DNA of 11,523 bases from an uncultured Collinsella sp. (GCA_900759435.1 CAAEVD010000146.1:1-11523), one strand, 5' to 3'. Shown: positions 1-7,449, numbered from the stretch's first letter. Program-made: numbers and translations. The notes: a model not told the origin generated them from the letters alone.

Positions 1-253
1 CCGAGCCGGAGACGGAGACGTCGGGGTTGGCATCCATGAACTTCTCGGCAGCGGCCTCGACGAGAGCCTGGAACGAGGAGGCACCGTCGTAGGTCCCCTC
101 GCCGGAGACGGACTCGGCAGCAGCGGCGCTACCCTTGTCGGCGGCGTCGGATGCGCCTGCGCCGCCGCAGCCAACGAGACCGAGACCGACGATGCTGGCA
201 AGACCACCAGCAAGGCCGAGGAACTGACGACGAGAATAAGCCTGATCGAGCAT
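1..253 (-). CDS. pstS: Phosphate ABC transporter substrate-binding lipoprotein (PstS-type), N-terminal part only
   Basis: The gene starts at an ATG on the minus strand (bases 251-253) after an AAGGAAG ribosome site and runs off the left edge, leaving 84 codons. The N-terminus has a twin-arginine-like SRRQFLG motif, a hydrophobic stretch and a lipobox ending LVGC at about residue 29, so the protein should be exported and lipid-anchored on the outer face of the membrane. A Gly/Ala/Ser-rich linker follows, then SSFQALVEAAAEKFMDANP, which resembles the first helix of phosphate-binding PstS proteins; the phosphate-binding Ser/Gly loops lie outside the window. Known role of the family: it captures inorganic phosphate and delivers it to the PstCAB transporter. 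The rest of the pst operon would be expected to the left. Another anion-binding member of the same fold cannot be excluded. Confidence 0.7.
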   Translation of the reverse strand, partial: MLDQAYSRRQFLGLAGGLASIVGLGLVGCGGAGASDAADKGSAAAAESVSGEGTYDGASSFQALVEAAAEKFMDANPDVSVSGS

Positions 254-278
254 GATCTTCCTTTCGTACATGCGAATC

Positions 279-295
279 GCGGGCACCCTGCCCGC
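279..295. promoter_or_regulatory. Perfect palindrome in the pstS leader
   Basis: GCGGGCA and TGCCCGC form a perfect 7-bp inverted repeat around CCC, about 26 bases upstream of the pstS start codon. It could be an operator or a hairpin in the 5' leader. The rest of the 254-456 gap holds an imperfect hairpin at about 369-398 (CCGC/GCGG core). I see no convincing Pho box or strong promoter there. Confidence 0.35.
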
Positions 296-448
296 TTTGC
301 TGTTTGGAAAGATACGACCCCGACCGGGCAGCACCCGCGCCAACTGCGGTTTCTTACGGGCATTTGATAAACCCTTACCGCAAGCGCGGCAGGGCTTTAC
401 AAACGAATAACAATCCCGCTGACATGCATGGCCCGCCTTTTACACCGA

Positions 449-525
449 TAAAAAAGAAGTTGCGGTGAAATAGTTCCTGTTTGGCTGTTAGGCAGCCGAT
501 TCTAGGAACTATTCCACCGCAACTT
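449..525 (-). terminator. Rho-independent terminator of the HAD-dipeptidase operon
   Basis: Read on the minus strand, palindrome copy 1 starts 23 bases after the dipeptidase stop codon and is followed by CTTCTTTTTTATC. A long stable stem plus a T-run is the standard intrinsic terminator arrangement. Confidence 0.75.
457..525. repeat. Nested palindromic repeat, copy 1 of 3
   Basis: Arms 457-478 and 504-525 pair over 22 bases with one mismatch (A opposite C, which becomes a G-U wobble in a minus-strand transcript). A smaller inner hairpin, GGCTG (483-487) with CAGCC (493-497), sits in the loop. The outer core TTGCGGTGAAATAG recurs at 3732-3798 and 7295-7362. Compared with copies 2 and 3, the inner part of the arms differs (AGTTCCT instead of AGGGACT), and both arms have changed together so pairing is kept. 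Confidence 0.85.
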
Positions 526-547
526 AGATTGGCAAAACGCCGCAACC

Positions 548-1984
548 TTAAAGCTCGAGCTCGTTGAGCCTTAAGATCGCAACAATATAGATCTTGAGCG
601 CTTGCTTGAGCTGTTCCTCGTTGGCGCACTCGTTGGGGCCGTGCATCTGGCCGCCCCATGCGGGCAGCTCCAGGCCGGTTTCCTCGGGGCCAAATGAGAC
701 GGCGCGGGCAAAGTTGCGTGCGTACGTGCCACCGCCCATGGCGAAGGGCTCGGCATGCTTGCCCGTAAACTCGTTATAGGTATCGATAAGCGCCTTCACG
801 GCCGGATCGTCAGCAGAGACCGAGAACGGCACCTTGGTACGACCCACGCGATACGTCACACCAAAGCGGCCCACGAGCGGCTCGAGCTGCTCGCGGATGG
901 TATCGGCGCTCGTGCTGTCGGGGAAGCGCACGTCGATGACCTGCTCAATGTGGCCATCCACCACGCGGATGACGCCGGGGTTGCACGTGAGCGGGCCAAA
1001 CGCCGCGCTCGTCGCATCGATTCCCAGGCCGCGACCATAGGCATCCGCGTGCACAAAGGCCAGAAACTTGACAAACTCGTGCTCGGCAGGCGTCAGCAGG
1101 CGCTCCTCACGAGCCCCAAACGCGTCCTCGGCCTCGCGCAGGTACGTCACGATCAGGCCGACGGCGTTGATCGTCCCCTCGGGCATCGAAGCATGGCCAC
1201 CGATACCGTGCGCAAAAATCTGCGCATGCCCGTTATCGAGCGCCGTAATCTCCAGGCGGTCGGCGTTCTCAACAGGCGCCGGCAGCTCATCGGCGGCAAT
1301 CGCGAGCTCGCAGATGGACTGCGACGGAATGGCGTTGCTCGCTTCGGCGCCGCTCCAGGACACAATGCGCCCGCCGTCGATCTTGGGACTCGCAAACGTC
1401 GCCCCAAACTGGCCCTTCTCGGCATTACAAACCGGGAACTCGGCATCGGGCGTAAACAGAAAGTCGGGGTTCGCGTGGTTCTCCAGATAATGGTGAACGT
1501 CGGACATGCCCACTTCCTCATCGCATCCCAGCAGCGCGCGGAAGGTATAGCGCGGGGTAATGCCGTGCTTGAGCAGATAGGCGCCGGCGTAGAGCGACAG
1601 CACCGCCGGGCCCTTGTCGTCGATTACGCCGCGACCGAGCAGCCAGCCCTCTCGGCGCTCCATCGCAAACGGGTCGGTGTTCCAACCGGGACCGGCGGGA
1701 ACCACGTCCACGTGGCAGATGGTCGCGAGCTGCTTGTCGCCGCGGCCAGGGATATCGGCAATGCCCACATAGCCCTCGTCGTCGCTCGTCTGGTAGCCGA
1801 GCTTCTGCGCAATGCCGAGCGCGCAATCGAGCGCATCACGGACCGGGCGGCCAAACGGCGCACCGGGCTCTGCGTCGGCAGCAACGGCTACGGACGGATA
1901 ACTCACCAGCTGCTCGATATCGGCGACGACATCTTCCCAGACCTCGTCGACATACTCAGCGACGCTCTGCTCCACCTGATTCAT
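548..1984 (-). CDS. M20-family metallo-dipeptidase (PepV/Sapep-like)
   Basis: A 478-residue protein. The frame is open for 15 more codons upstream, but the ATG at 1984 has a strong AAGGAGG at the right distance, and family alignment starts here (MNQVEQSVAEYV). Metal-site residues of the di-zinc/manganese M20 fold are all visible: H91 and D93 (CHVDVVPAG), D122 (GRGVIDDKG), E156-E157 (GCDEEVGM), D180 (FTPDAEF) and H448 (GGQMHGPNE). Spacing and length match PepV-type dipeptidases, which cleave dipeptides in the cytoplasm; there is no signal peptide. It lies 54 bases downstream of the HAD phosphatase on the same strand, so the two are probably co-transcribed, and a palindromic terminator follows. 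Exact substrate preference cannot be read from the sequence. Confidence 0.92.
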   Translation of the reverse strand: MNQVEQSVAEYVDEVWEDVVADIEQLVSYPSVAVAADAEPGAPFGRPVRDALDCALGIAQKLGYQTSDDEGYVGIADIPGRGDKQLATICHVDVVPAGPGWNTDPFAMERREGWLLGRGVIDDKGPAVLSLYAGAYLLKHGITPRYTFRALLGCDEEVGMSDVHHYLENHANPDFLFTPDAEFPVCNAEKGQFGATFASPKIDGGRIVSWSGAEASNAIPSQSICELAIAADELPAPVENADRLEITALDNGHAQIFAHGIGGHASMPEGTINAVGLIVTYLREAEDAFGAREERLLTPAEHEFVKFLAFVHADAYGRGLGIDATSAAFGPLTCNPGVIRVVDGHIEQVIDVRFPDSTSADTIREQLEPLVGRFGVTYRVGRTKVPFSVSADDPAVKALIDTYNEFTGKHAEPFAMGGGTYARNFARAVSFGPEETGLELPAWGGQMHGPNECANEEQLKQALKIYIVAILRLNELEL

Positions 1985-2038
1985 GGACGACCTCCTTACC
2001 AATGAGGGGCGAGCGTGCCCGCCCCTCACATCACATAC

Positions 2039-2701
2039 TTATATAGCGAAAAGTTTAGCAAGCTCGGCCGCCGAGTGCACCACCGCATCGGCACCCGCGG
2101 CCTCGTGCTCCCCCGGCGCCGCCGCGCCCGAATAGATGCCGATACACGGCACACCCATCGCGTGCGCGCCCTCCACATCGTTAAAGCGGTCGCCGATCAT
2201 CACGGCCTCGTCGGCCGTCGCACCGAGCGCCGCCAGCGCATCGCGAACCGAATCTGCCTTGGTCTCGCGCCCCTGCGGCGGATTCATGCCAACCACGGCT
2301 TCGAACTGGCAAAGCCCCAGCTCATGCACCATATCGATGCACTTCGCCTCCATGCGCGACGTCGCCACGGCCATACGCTTGCCCTGGGCGGTCAACCCAT
2401 CCAGCAGCTCGGGAATCCCATCGAACACGGGGTACTCCTCCGGCCCCAGCTCATCAAAAAAGGCACGGTACTCGTCGGCCACCACAAGCGACTCCTCGCG
2501 GGAAAAGCCGTAAAAGTCGTGGAAGCTCTTCCACAGGGGCGGCCCGATCATGCGGCGCAGGTCACCCATCTGCGCCTCAGAAAACCCGCGCGCAGCCAGC
2601 GTCTTGCGCGTCGAGGTCATCACCGCCCGGCCCGTATCTGCCACCGTGCCGTCAAAATCGAACAGCACAATCGGCCGTCTGCATATCTCCAGCGCCTCCA
2701 T
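2039..2701 (-). CDS. HAD-superfamily phosphatase (phosphoglycolate phosphatase-like)
   Basis: A 220-residue cytoplasmic protein. Upstream ATGs at 2734 and 2707 are possible, but GGAAGAGGG lies six bases before the ATG at 2701, the best spacing. HAD motif I is LFDFDGTVADT (nucleophile D15, acid/base D17), motif II is VATSR (T114), a TKADS lysine (K148) fits motif III, and motif IV is GDRFNDVEGA (D171, D175), so the active site looks intact. An alpha-helical cap of the Gph/PGP subgroup lies between motifs I and II. Members remove phosphate from small metabolites such as phosphoglycolate or nucleotides; the substrate here is unknown. It is the first gene of a likely operon with the M20 dipeptidase and is divergent from the DegV gene. 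Confidence 0.88.
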   Translation of the reverse strand: MEALEICRRPIVLFDFDGTVADTGRAVMTSTRKTLAARGFSEAQMGDLRRMIGPPLWKSFHDFYGFSREESLVVADEYRAFFDELGPEEYPVFDGIPELLDGLTAQGKRMAVATSRMEAKCIDMVHELGLCQFEAVVGMNPPQGRETKADSVRDALAALGATADEAVMIGDRFNDVEGAHAMGVPCIGIYSGAAAPGEHEAAGADAVVHSAAELAKLFAI

Positions 2702-2749
2702 CGGCATCCCTCTTCCCCAGTTGGTGATTTCCACACTTACACTTCAAAC

Positions 2750-2765
2750 TGTTGACTATTCAACA
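2750..2765. promoter_or_regulatory. Palindromic operator candidate between divergent HAD and degV genes
   Basis: TGTTGACTATTCAACA consists of perfect 6-bp arms (TGTTGA/TCAACA) around CTAT. It lies in the gap shared by two divergent genes, about 50 bases from the HAD start and 108 from the degV start. That fits a dimeric regulator site, but no regulator gene is in the window and a 6-bp palindrome may be chance. Confidence 0.3.
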
Positions 2766-2772
2766 AATAAAG

Positions 2773-2801
2773 CTGGCAATGTGGAACGACTCCACTATAC
2801 T
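2773..2801 (+). promoter_or_regulatory. Sigma-70-type promoter for degV
   Basis: CTGGCA (2773-2778), a 17-base spacer, then TATACT (2796-2801), a 5/6 match to the -10 consensus. Transcription would start near 2808, leaving a leader of about 50 bases before the degV ATG. Confidence 0.5.
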
Positions 2802-2857
2802 TGTCGCACTTTGCTCTCAGAAGGCGGCGCGCAAGCGCCCCAACGAAAGGTGCAATT

Positions 2858-3718
2858 ATGTCTTTTGCCATCATAACCGACTCCACGTCGGACATCTCCC
2901 CCGCCCGCGCCCAAGAGCTCGGCATTTACGTGATTCCGCTGCATGTAATTATCGAAGGTGAGGACCTGCTCGACCAGGTGCAGATCACCGCCGAGGAGTA
3001 CGTCGCCCGCATGGCAGGCTCCGAGCAGCTACCGCACACCTCGCAGCCGAGCGCCGGTGAGTTCAAGGCGCTCTTTGATCGCGTGCTCGCCGACGGCCAC
3101 GACAGCGCCATCTTTATCTCGCTGTGCAGCGAGTGGTCCGCCTGCTATGCCAACGCCAGCCTGACGGCCGAAACGCACGAGCTCGACGTGCGCTGCATCG
3201 ACTCGCGCACCGGCTCGGGCGCCGAGGGCCTGCTGGTGGAGTACGCGCTGGCCATGCGCGAGGACGGCCGCAGCCTGGACGAGACCGAGGCGCAGATCCG
3301 CGCGACGCTGCCCGACGCCCACCTGCTGCTGATTCCCCGCACGCTCGAAAACCTCGTTAAGAACGGCCGCGCACCTAAACTCGCCGGCCAGCTCACGCAA
3401 ATGCTCAACATTCGCCTAGCCGTTTCGCCGGAGTGGAAATCGGGCGAGATCAAGGCCATCAAGAAGGGCCGCGGCGCCAAGCGCATCGTCGCCAACACCA
3501 TGGCCGACTGCCTCGCGTTTTTGGCTGAACACCCGGGTTCGAGCGTGCGCGTACTCACGACCGGCGCCGCCGAGGAGCACGAGCTCGTCAACCAGGCGCT
3601 CGCAGGCCAGGACTACGTAGACGCCGGCACCGGCCCCATCGGCTGCACCATCGCCACCCACGTAGGCGTCGACGCCATCGCCATCAGCTACTGCCCCCGC
3701 TACCAGCCCATCCACTAG
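2858..3718 (+). CDS. DegV-family fatty-acid-binding protein (FakB-like)
   Basis: A 286-residue protein. An in-frame ATG exists at 2801, but it overlaps the promoter; the ATG at 2858 follows GAAAGG at normal distance and gives the family's usual start, MSFAIITDSTSDIS. Recognisable landmarks are TDST (7-10), the TSQPS ligand loop (61-65), IDSRTGSGAEG (114-124), the NLVKNGR segment (about 165-171) and a C-terminal GPIGCTIATHVG (259-270). DegV proteins bind a fatty acid in the gap between two domains; FakB members present it to the kinase FakA for phosphorylation and entry into phospholipid synthesis. No fakA gene is in the window, so the role is inferred. The protein is soluble and has its own promoter. 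Palindromic repeat copy 2 starts 14 bases after the stop codon and probably acts as the terminator. Confidence 0.9.
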   Translation: MSFAIITDSTSDISPARAQELGIYVIPLHVIIEGEDLLDQVQITAEEYVARMAGSEQLPHTSQPSAGEFKALFDRVLADGHDSAIFISLCSEWSACYANASLTAETHELDVRCIDSRTGSGAEGLLVEYALAMREDGRSLDETEAQIRATLPDAHLLLIPRTLENLVKNGRAPKLAGQLTQMLNIRLAVSPEWKSGEIKAIKKGRGAKRIVANTMADCLAFLAEHPGSSVRVLTTGAAEEHELVNQALAGQDYVDAGTGPIGCTIATHVGVDAIAISYCPRYQPIH

Positions 3719-3731
3719 GGGCACCTTTACC

Positions 3732-3798
3732 ACTTGCGGTGAAATAGGGACTGTTTTTGGCTTATCAGCTGCAAATCAATCCCTATTCCACCGCAACT
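3732..3798. repeat. Nested palindromic repeat, copy 2 of 3 (also likely degV terminator)
   Basis: Arms 3732-3750 and 3780-3798 pair over 19 bases with two mismatches. The loop carries GTTTTTGGCT and a second weaker stem around TATC, very like copy 3. It sits directly after the degV stop codon; on the plus strand TCTTTTG follows, a weak T-run compatible with termination. It has the same orientation as copy 3 on the far side of the primase-helicase gene. Confidence 0.85.
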
Positions 3799-3886
3799 TC
3801 TTTTGCTGAGCCATCCATATACAAGATATGCTGACGATCGGCGCATTCCCAGCTGTTTGGGGGAGCTTCGACTAGCCCCTAGCGGT

Positions 3887-4117
3887 ACCCGGTGGGCAAA
3901 AAATGGCAAATATGAGTACTGTCATAAATTTAGTAACAGCAAAATTTCGCTGAAATTGCCCGCTTCCACCGATTTCAAGCTCCATAAAGCCCCGAATCGT
4001 CGTGTTTAGGGGGGGTGAATATACTAAAACTCAGTCAATTGGTCTTAGATACTTCTCAAATAATATGAGACTAACTGAGCAACAGTACTCATATTTTCCA
4101 TTTTTTGCCCACCGGGT
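3887..4117. mobile_element. MITE-like 231-bp element with 36-bp terminal inverted repeats
   Basis: Bases 3887-3922 and 4082-4117 are inverted copies matching at 35 of 36 positions; the core is GGTGGGCAAAAAATGG followed by a stretch ending GAGTACTGT. The interior of about 159 bases is AT-rich and encodes nothing convincing. It includes a possible outward promoter, TTGGTC (4039) with a 16-base spacer and TAATAT (4061), pointing at the primase-helicase gene. I could not identify target-site duplications. The remaining non-coding sequence of the 3719-4325 gap (3799-3886 and 4118-4325) shows nothing else I can name. A large-stem structured RNA or attenuator is an alternative to a transposable element. 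Confidence 0.6.
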
Positions 4118-4325
4118 CTGAATGAGGTCCGCTCTTTACGCCTCCGGCTACCCATATGACCGCAAACCCTGATTATCAAGGACCGTCGCGCGCCTTGGCA
4201 TCGACCGAAAGCCGCTCGCAGAATAATCCCTTGCCATTAGCGAACTTGAATCGAAATTACATATCCCAAAAAGCCGTAATGCCGTACCCTCGTCTCAACA
4301 ACTCCAATACAAGGACGGCATTCAA

Positions 4326-7310
4326 ATGGGCAACGCCATGCATCAATACGCCCTCTTTGGGACCGCACAATTTAAATACGATCAGACGATCACACATATA
4401 TCGGACCAACACCGACAAATCGTCATTTGCAACAACGGTTCAGACGTACGCTACGCAACGCTAGAAGAGTGGGAAGAAGCTGGCGCTTTGTTCGATGAAC
4501 GAGCGCAAATCGAGGGCATCGTCACCAGCGCGAGCCCAGCACGCGATAAACTCGAGCTCTTTCGCAGTCTCTTTACCGGGCGCAAAGATGTTTACGCTCA
4601 TGGATATCGCAGAAAGGACGGGGGCATTGGCTATACGCCTGCTTGTGCTAATGAGTGGGAGCCAGGAATTTGCCCCAAAGCAGCCCATCAAAGAGTTAAA
4701 TGCGTGGAATGCAGCAATCGCGTCTTCCCGGAATTAAGCGATGCCGCAATCATTGCTCACTTTAAAGGCAACGATGACCGGTTCCGCGATGTCCTCGGGC
4801 AATATGTTCTCGATAGGAACTGCAACACGAAAGTTCTCGTCATCGATTTTGACAAAGCGGACTGGAAGGAGGCAACAAATGCCGTACGGCTTGTCGCAAT
4901 ACGACGGGGCATTAACGCCGCTGTTGAGCGCTCAAGGTCCGGCAACGGCGCCCACATCTGGTTTTTCTTCCTCGAGCCAATCAGCGCAAAGGCTGCCCGA
5001 GAGTTTGGAAGTTGCCTCATAATCGAAGCTGCGGCGCATAATAAGACAATCACGTTCGAGGCCTTTGATCGAATGCTACCCGCTCAGGCCACTATTCCCG
5101 ATGGAGGCTTCGGAAACCTCATCGCACTCCCCTTTCAAGGCAAGGCGCAACGTGAAGGAAACAGTGTATTTGTAGACGAACAATTCAAGCCCTTTCCCGA
5201 CCAATGGCTCTATCTATCACAAGTCCAGCTGATTCCGCGCTCGACGGTGCAAGATCTGATTGAGGCCCCTGGAAACAACCCGCACGGACCAGCAACAACT
5301 ACGGTGGCAAACAAGGGCAAACGGTATGCCCAAAGACCACGAAAGCGACTACCACTCACATCGCGGGACTTTCCCTCATCGCTGCCCGTTATTCAAGCCG
5401 ATATGCTGTACATCCCCGAGAAGTCTCTGAGTCCAGCAGCTCAAATGGAAATCCGCGGACTTGCGACATTTGCCAATCCGGCATTCTATCGCGCGCAGTC
5501 CATGCATCAATCAGTATTCGGCAAACCGCGACTCATAGACCTTAGCGAACTGAGAGATGGTCATGTTGCAATTCCCCGGGGCTGCAAAACTCAACTTGAG
5601 CAGCTAGTTCAAGAGACCGGCGTTACCGCCCACTATTCAGACGAGCGCAAATCGGGTAATCCGATTGTTATGGCATTTAAAGGAGTCCTTCGCCCTGAGC
5701 AGCAAATCGCCGCTGATCAGATGCTCATATACGAAGACGGAATCATGTCCGCGCCGACAGGCTTCGGTAAAACAGTCATCGGAGCTTATCTTATTGCATC
5801 CATTGGTCTTCCAACGCTCGTCATCGTTCCCAAAACCGCACTCATAACCCAATGGAAATCCCAGCTCGAGCGATTTATCGACATTACGGACAACAGGGAG
5901 CCCGTCCGAACCCCAAAAGGACGAATCAGCAAAAGGCAGCCTCCGGTCATCGGACAAATAGGAGGAGGCAAAATGGCCGTAAGCGGCCTCGTCGACATCG
6001 CTTCATTCCAGTCGTTATCTGGCAAAGACCGCCAAACCGGAGAGCCGATAGTTAAGGGCCTTGTTCGTAATTACGGCCTCATTATCTGCGACGAATGCCA
6101 CCATGCCGCCGCACCACAGCTCGAGCTTATTCTCAAGTCCGCCCCGGCCAAATACGTATACGGCCTTTCTGCGACGCCCGAACGATCCGACGGCCTTACG
6201 CGGGCGCTCTCCATGCTCTGCGGCCCGCTCCGTTATGTTATCGATCCAAAAGCGCAAGCGATTCAGCAGGGCATCCAGCGCATCGTACGGCCTCGTTTTA
6301 CTGGAATTCGACTACCCGCCTACGAGCCAGGTGCAAACTTCAATCAGATTCTCGACCTGCTGTGCACGCATGCAGCTAGAAACGAATTGATTGTCAACGA
6401 CGCTATTGAAGCTGCGTCAAACGGCCGGCATCCGCTCGTGCTGACTAAAAGGAAAAAGCATGCCGAGGAGCTGTTCGGGATGCTCAAAAACCAAGGACAC
6501 GAACCCGTTCTCCTGACCGGGGAAATCGACGCCAAAGAAAGAAAAACGATACTGAGCAGTCTTCCCCGCTTCGAGCATGAACATCGAATCATCGTCGCCA
6601 CCGAAAGCCTTTTGGGCGAGGGCTTCGATCTGTCCTACCTTGACACTCTACTCATTGCCACGCCGATATCGTGGGACGGCAGCATCACGCAGCAGGCGGG
6701 CAGGCTCCATAGAAGCCACGAGGGCAAGCGACGGGTTGAGATATTCGACTACGTTGATTTATCTATACCCATGCTCGCCCGCATGTACCAGAAGAGACTC
6801 AAGACCTACGCCAAGCTCGGGTGCGAAGTCTACGTGACCGGAGGCAGCGAGCAGTCCGATCAAAACATTCTCATAGAACCGGCTAATGCCGTAGAGACTC
6901 TGGTTGAAGACATCGTTGGCGCCGCCAAGAGCATCTTCATTGCCGCGCCCTACGCATCCGCCGCCTGCCTCGCAAAGCTCGGCGATGCAATCAAAGGTGC
7001 CACTGCCCGAGGGATTGCTCTTGAGTTTTTCATTGCCTCGACTCCGCGCGAAGATGCAAGCGAGACTTTGGCAGAAATGAACGTCGAGCATGCCATTAGA
7101 GCAGAAGGACGTTTGTGTGCAGCGATAATTGACGAAGAAACTATCTGGTACGGAACGATCCCGCTACTAGCTTTCCCCAAGAAAGAAGACTGCAGCATCA
7201 GGTTCAAAAACAGCGAGATCGCAGCGGAGCTCTTAGACGAAATCAACCACAAGGGAAAGCCAGATGCCACGTCAACAGGCAGGACATCCCCACCACTTGC
7301 GGTGGAATAG
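4326..7310 (+). CDS. TOTE-type AEP primase - SF2 helicase fusion with degenerate PLD-like domain
   Basis: A 994-residue multidomain protein. AAGGA ten bases upstream supports the ATG at 4326. Residues about 73-145 carry LFRSLFTGRKDVYA and four cysteines (C107, C116, C126, C129; ACANEW...CVEC), a probable metal-binding segment typical of TOTE primases. The AEP domain (about 150-300) has catalytic VIDFD (D174, D176), RSGNGAH (H210), FD at 247-248 and GGFGNLIALP. The helicase (about 455-830) has APTGFGKT (476-483), DECHH (589-593), SAT (615-617), GEGFD (764-768) and QQAGRLHR (789-796). Residues about 848-970 resemble a PLD nuclease, but the HxK positions are R929 and C931, with only D936 kept. 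Family members are predicted conflict or defence proteins; activity here is inferred. G+C is lower than in neighbouring genes (about 50% in the sampled line 4561-4620), suggesting acquisition. The stop codon lies inside palindrome copy 3. Confidence 0.88.
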   Translation: MGNAMHQYALFGTAQFKYDQTITHISDQHRQIVICNNGSDVRYATLEEWEEAGALFDERAQIEGIVTSASPARDKLELFRSLFTGRKDVYAHGYRRKDGGIGYTPACANEWEPGICPKAAHQRVKCVECSNRVFPELSDAAIIAHFKGNDDRFRDVLGQYVLDRNCNTKVLVIDFDKADWKEATNAVRLVAIRRGINAAVERSRSGNGAHIWFFFLEPISAKAAREFGSCLIIEAAAHNKTITFEAFDRMLPAQATIPDGGFGNLIALPFQGKAQREGNSVFVDEQFKPFPDQWLYLSQVQLIPRSTVQDLIEAPGNNPHGPATTTVANKGKRYAQRPRKRLPLTSRDFPSSLPVIQADMLYIPEKSLSPAAQMEIRGLATFANPAFYRAQSMHQSVFGKPRLIDLSELRDGHVAIPRGCKTQLEQLVQETGVTAHYSDERKSGNPIVMAFKGVLRPEQQIAADQMLIYEDGIMSAPTGFGKTVIGAYLIASIGLPTLVIVPKTALITQWKSQLERFIDITDNREPVRTPKGRISKRQPPVIGQIGGGKMAVSGLVDIASFQSLSGKDRQTGEPIVKGLVRNYGLIICDECHHAAAPQLELILKSAPAKYVYGLSATPERSDGLTRALSMLCGPLRYVIDPKAQAIQQGIQRIVRPRFTGIRLPAYEPGANFNQILDLLCTHAARNELIVNDAIEAASNGRHPLVLTKRKKHAEELFGMLKNQGHEPVLLTGEIDAKERKTILSSLPRFEHEHRIIVATESLLGEGFDLSYLDTLLIATPISWDGSITQQAGRLHRSHEGKRRVEIFDYVDLSIPMLARMYQKRLKTYAKLGCEVYVTGGSEQSDQNILIEPANAVETLVEDIVGAAKSIFIAAPYASAACLAKLGDAIKGATARGIALEFFIASTPREDASETLAEMNVEHAIRAEGRLCAAIIDEETIWYGTIPLLAFPKKEDCSIRFKNSEIAAELLDEINHKGKPDATSTGRTSPPLAVE

Positions 7311-7362
7311 GGACTGTTTTTTGGCGTATCAGCCGCCAATCAGTCCCTATTTCACCGCAAGT
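7295..7362. repeat. Nested palindromic repeat, copy 3 of 3, overlapping the primase-helicase stop codon
   Basis: Arms 7295-7316 and 7341-7362 pair over 22 bases with one G-T wobble; the inner stem TTGGCG (7321-7326) with CGCCAA (7334-7339) is perfect. The left arm overlaps the last five codons and the TAG stop (7308-7310) of the upstream gene. No T-run follows on the plus strand, so it is a weaker terminator than copy 1. Confidence 0.87.
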
Positions 7363-7449
7363 TAAAAGCGAGTGGCTAGCTCAGTGGGCCCTGGAACAGT
7401 TCTTGATGCGAGCCCATTCTGACCAGTCGGATCACAGCCCAGTTTAGAT

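Noticed and set aside
375..659. Small open frame on the minus strand across palindrome copy 1
   Set aside because: It overlaps the end of the dipeptidase gene and the terminator hairpin, has no ribosome binding site that I can see and shows no protein-like pattern.
755..2005. Long open frame (416 codons) on the plus strand
   Set aside because: It lies wholly opposite the M20 dipeptidase, whose catalytic motifs are unmistakable. The plus-strand translation is Arg/His/Ala-rich with no recognisable motif, as expected for the antisense of a GC-rich gene.
3803..4009. Small plus-strand open frame (68 codons) in the 3719-4325 gap
   Set aside because: It runs through the left terminal repeat of the MITE-like element and has no convincing ribosome site or domain.
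4156..4464. Plus-strand open frame (102 codons) before the primase-helicase gene
   Set aside because: It overlaps the well-supported start of the primase-helicase in another frame, and its Asn/Thr/Pro-rich translation looks like out-of-frame reading.
7368..7445. tRNA-like stretch containing TAGCTCAGTGG, which resembles a D-arm
   Set aside because: No T-arm (GGTTCGAATCC-like) or matching acceptor 3' strand follows and no anticodon stem fits, so the D-arm resemblance is probably chance.
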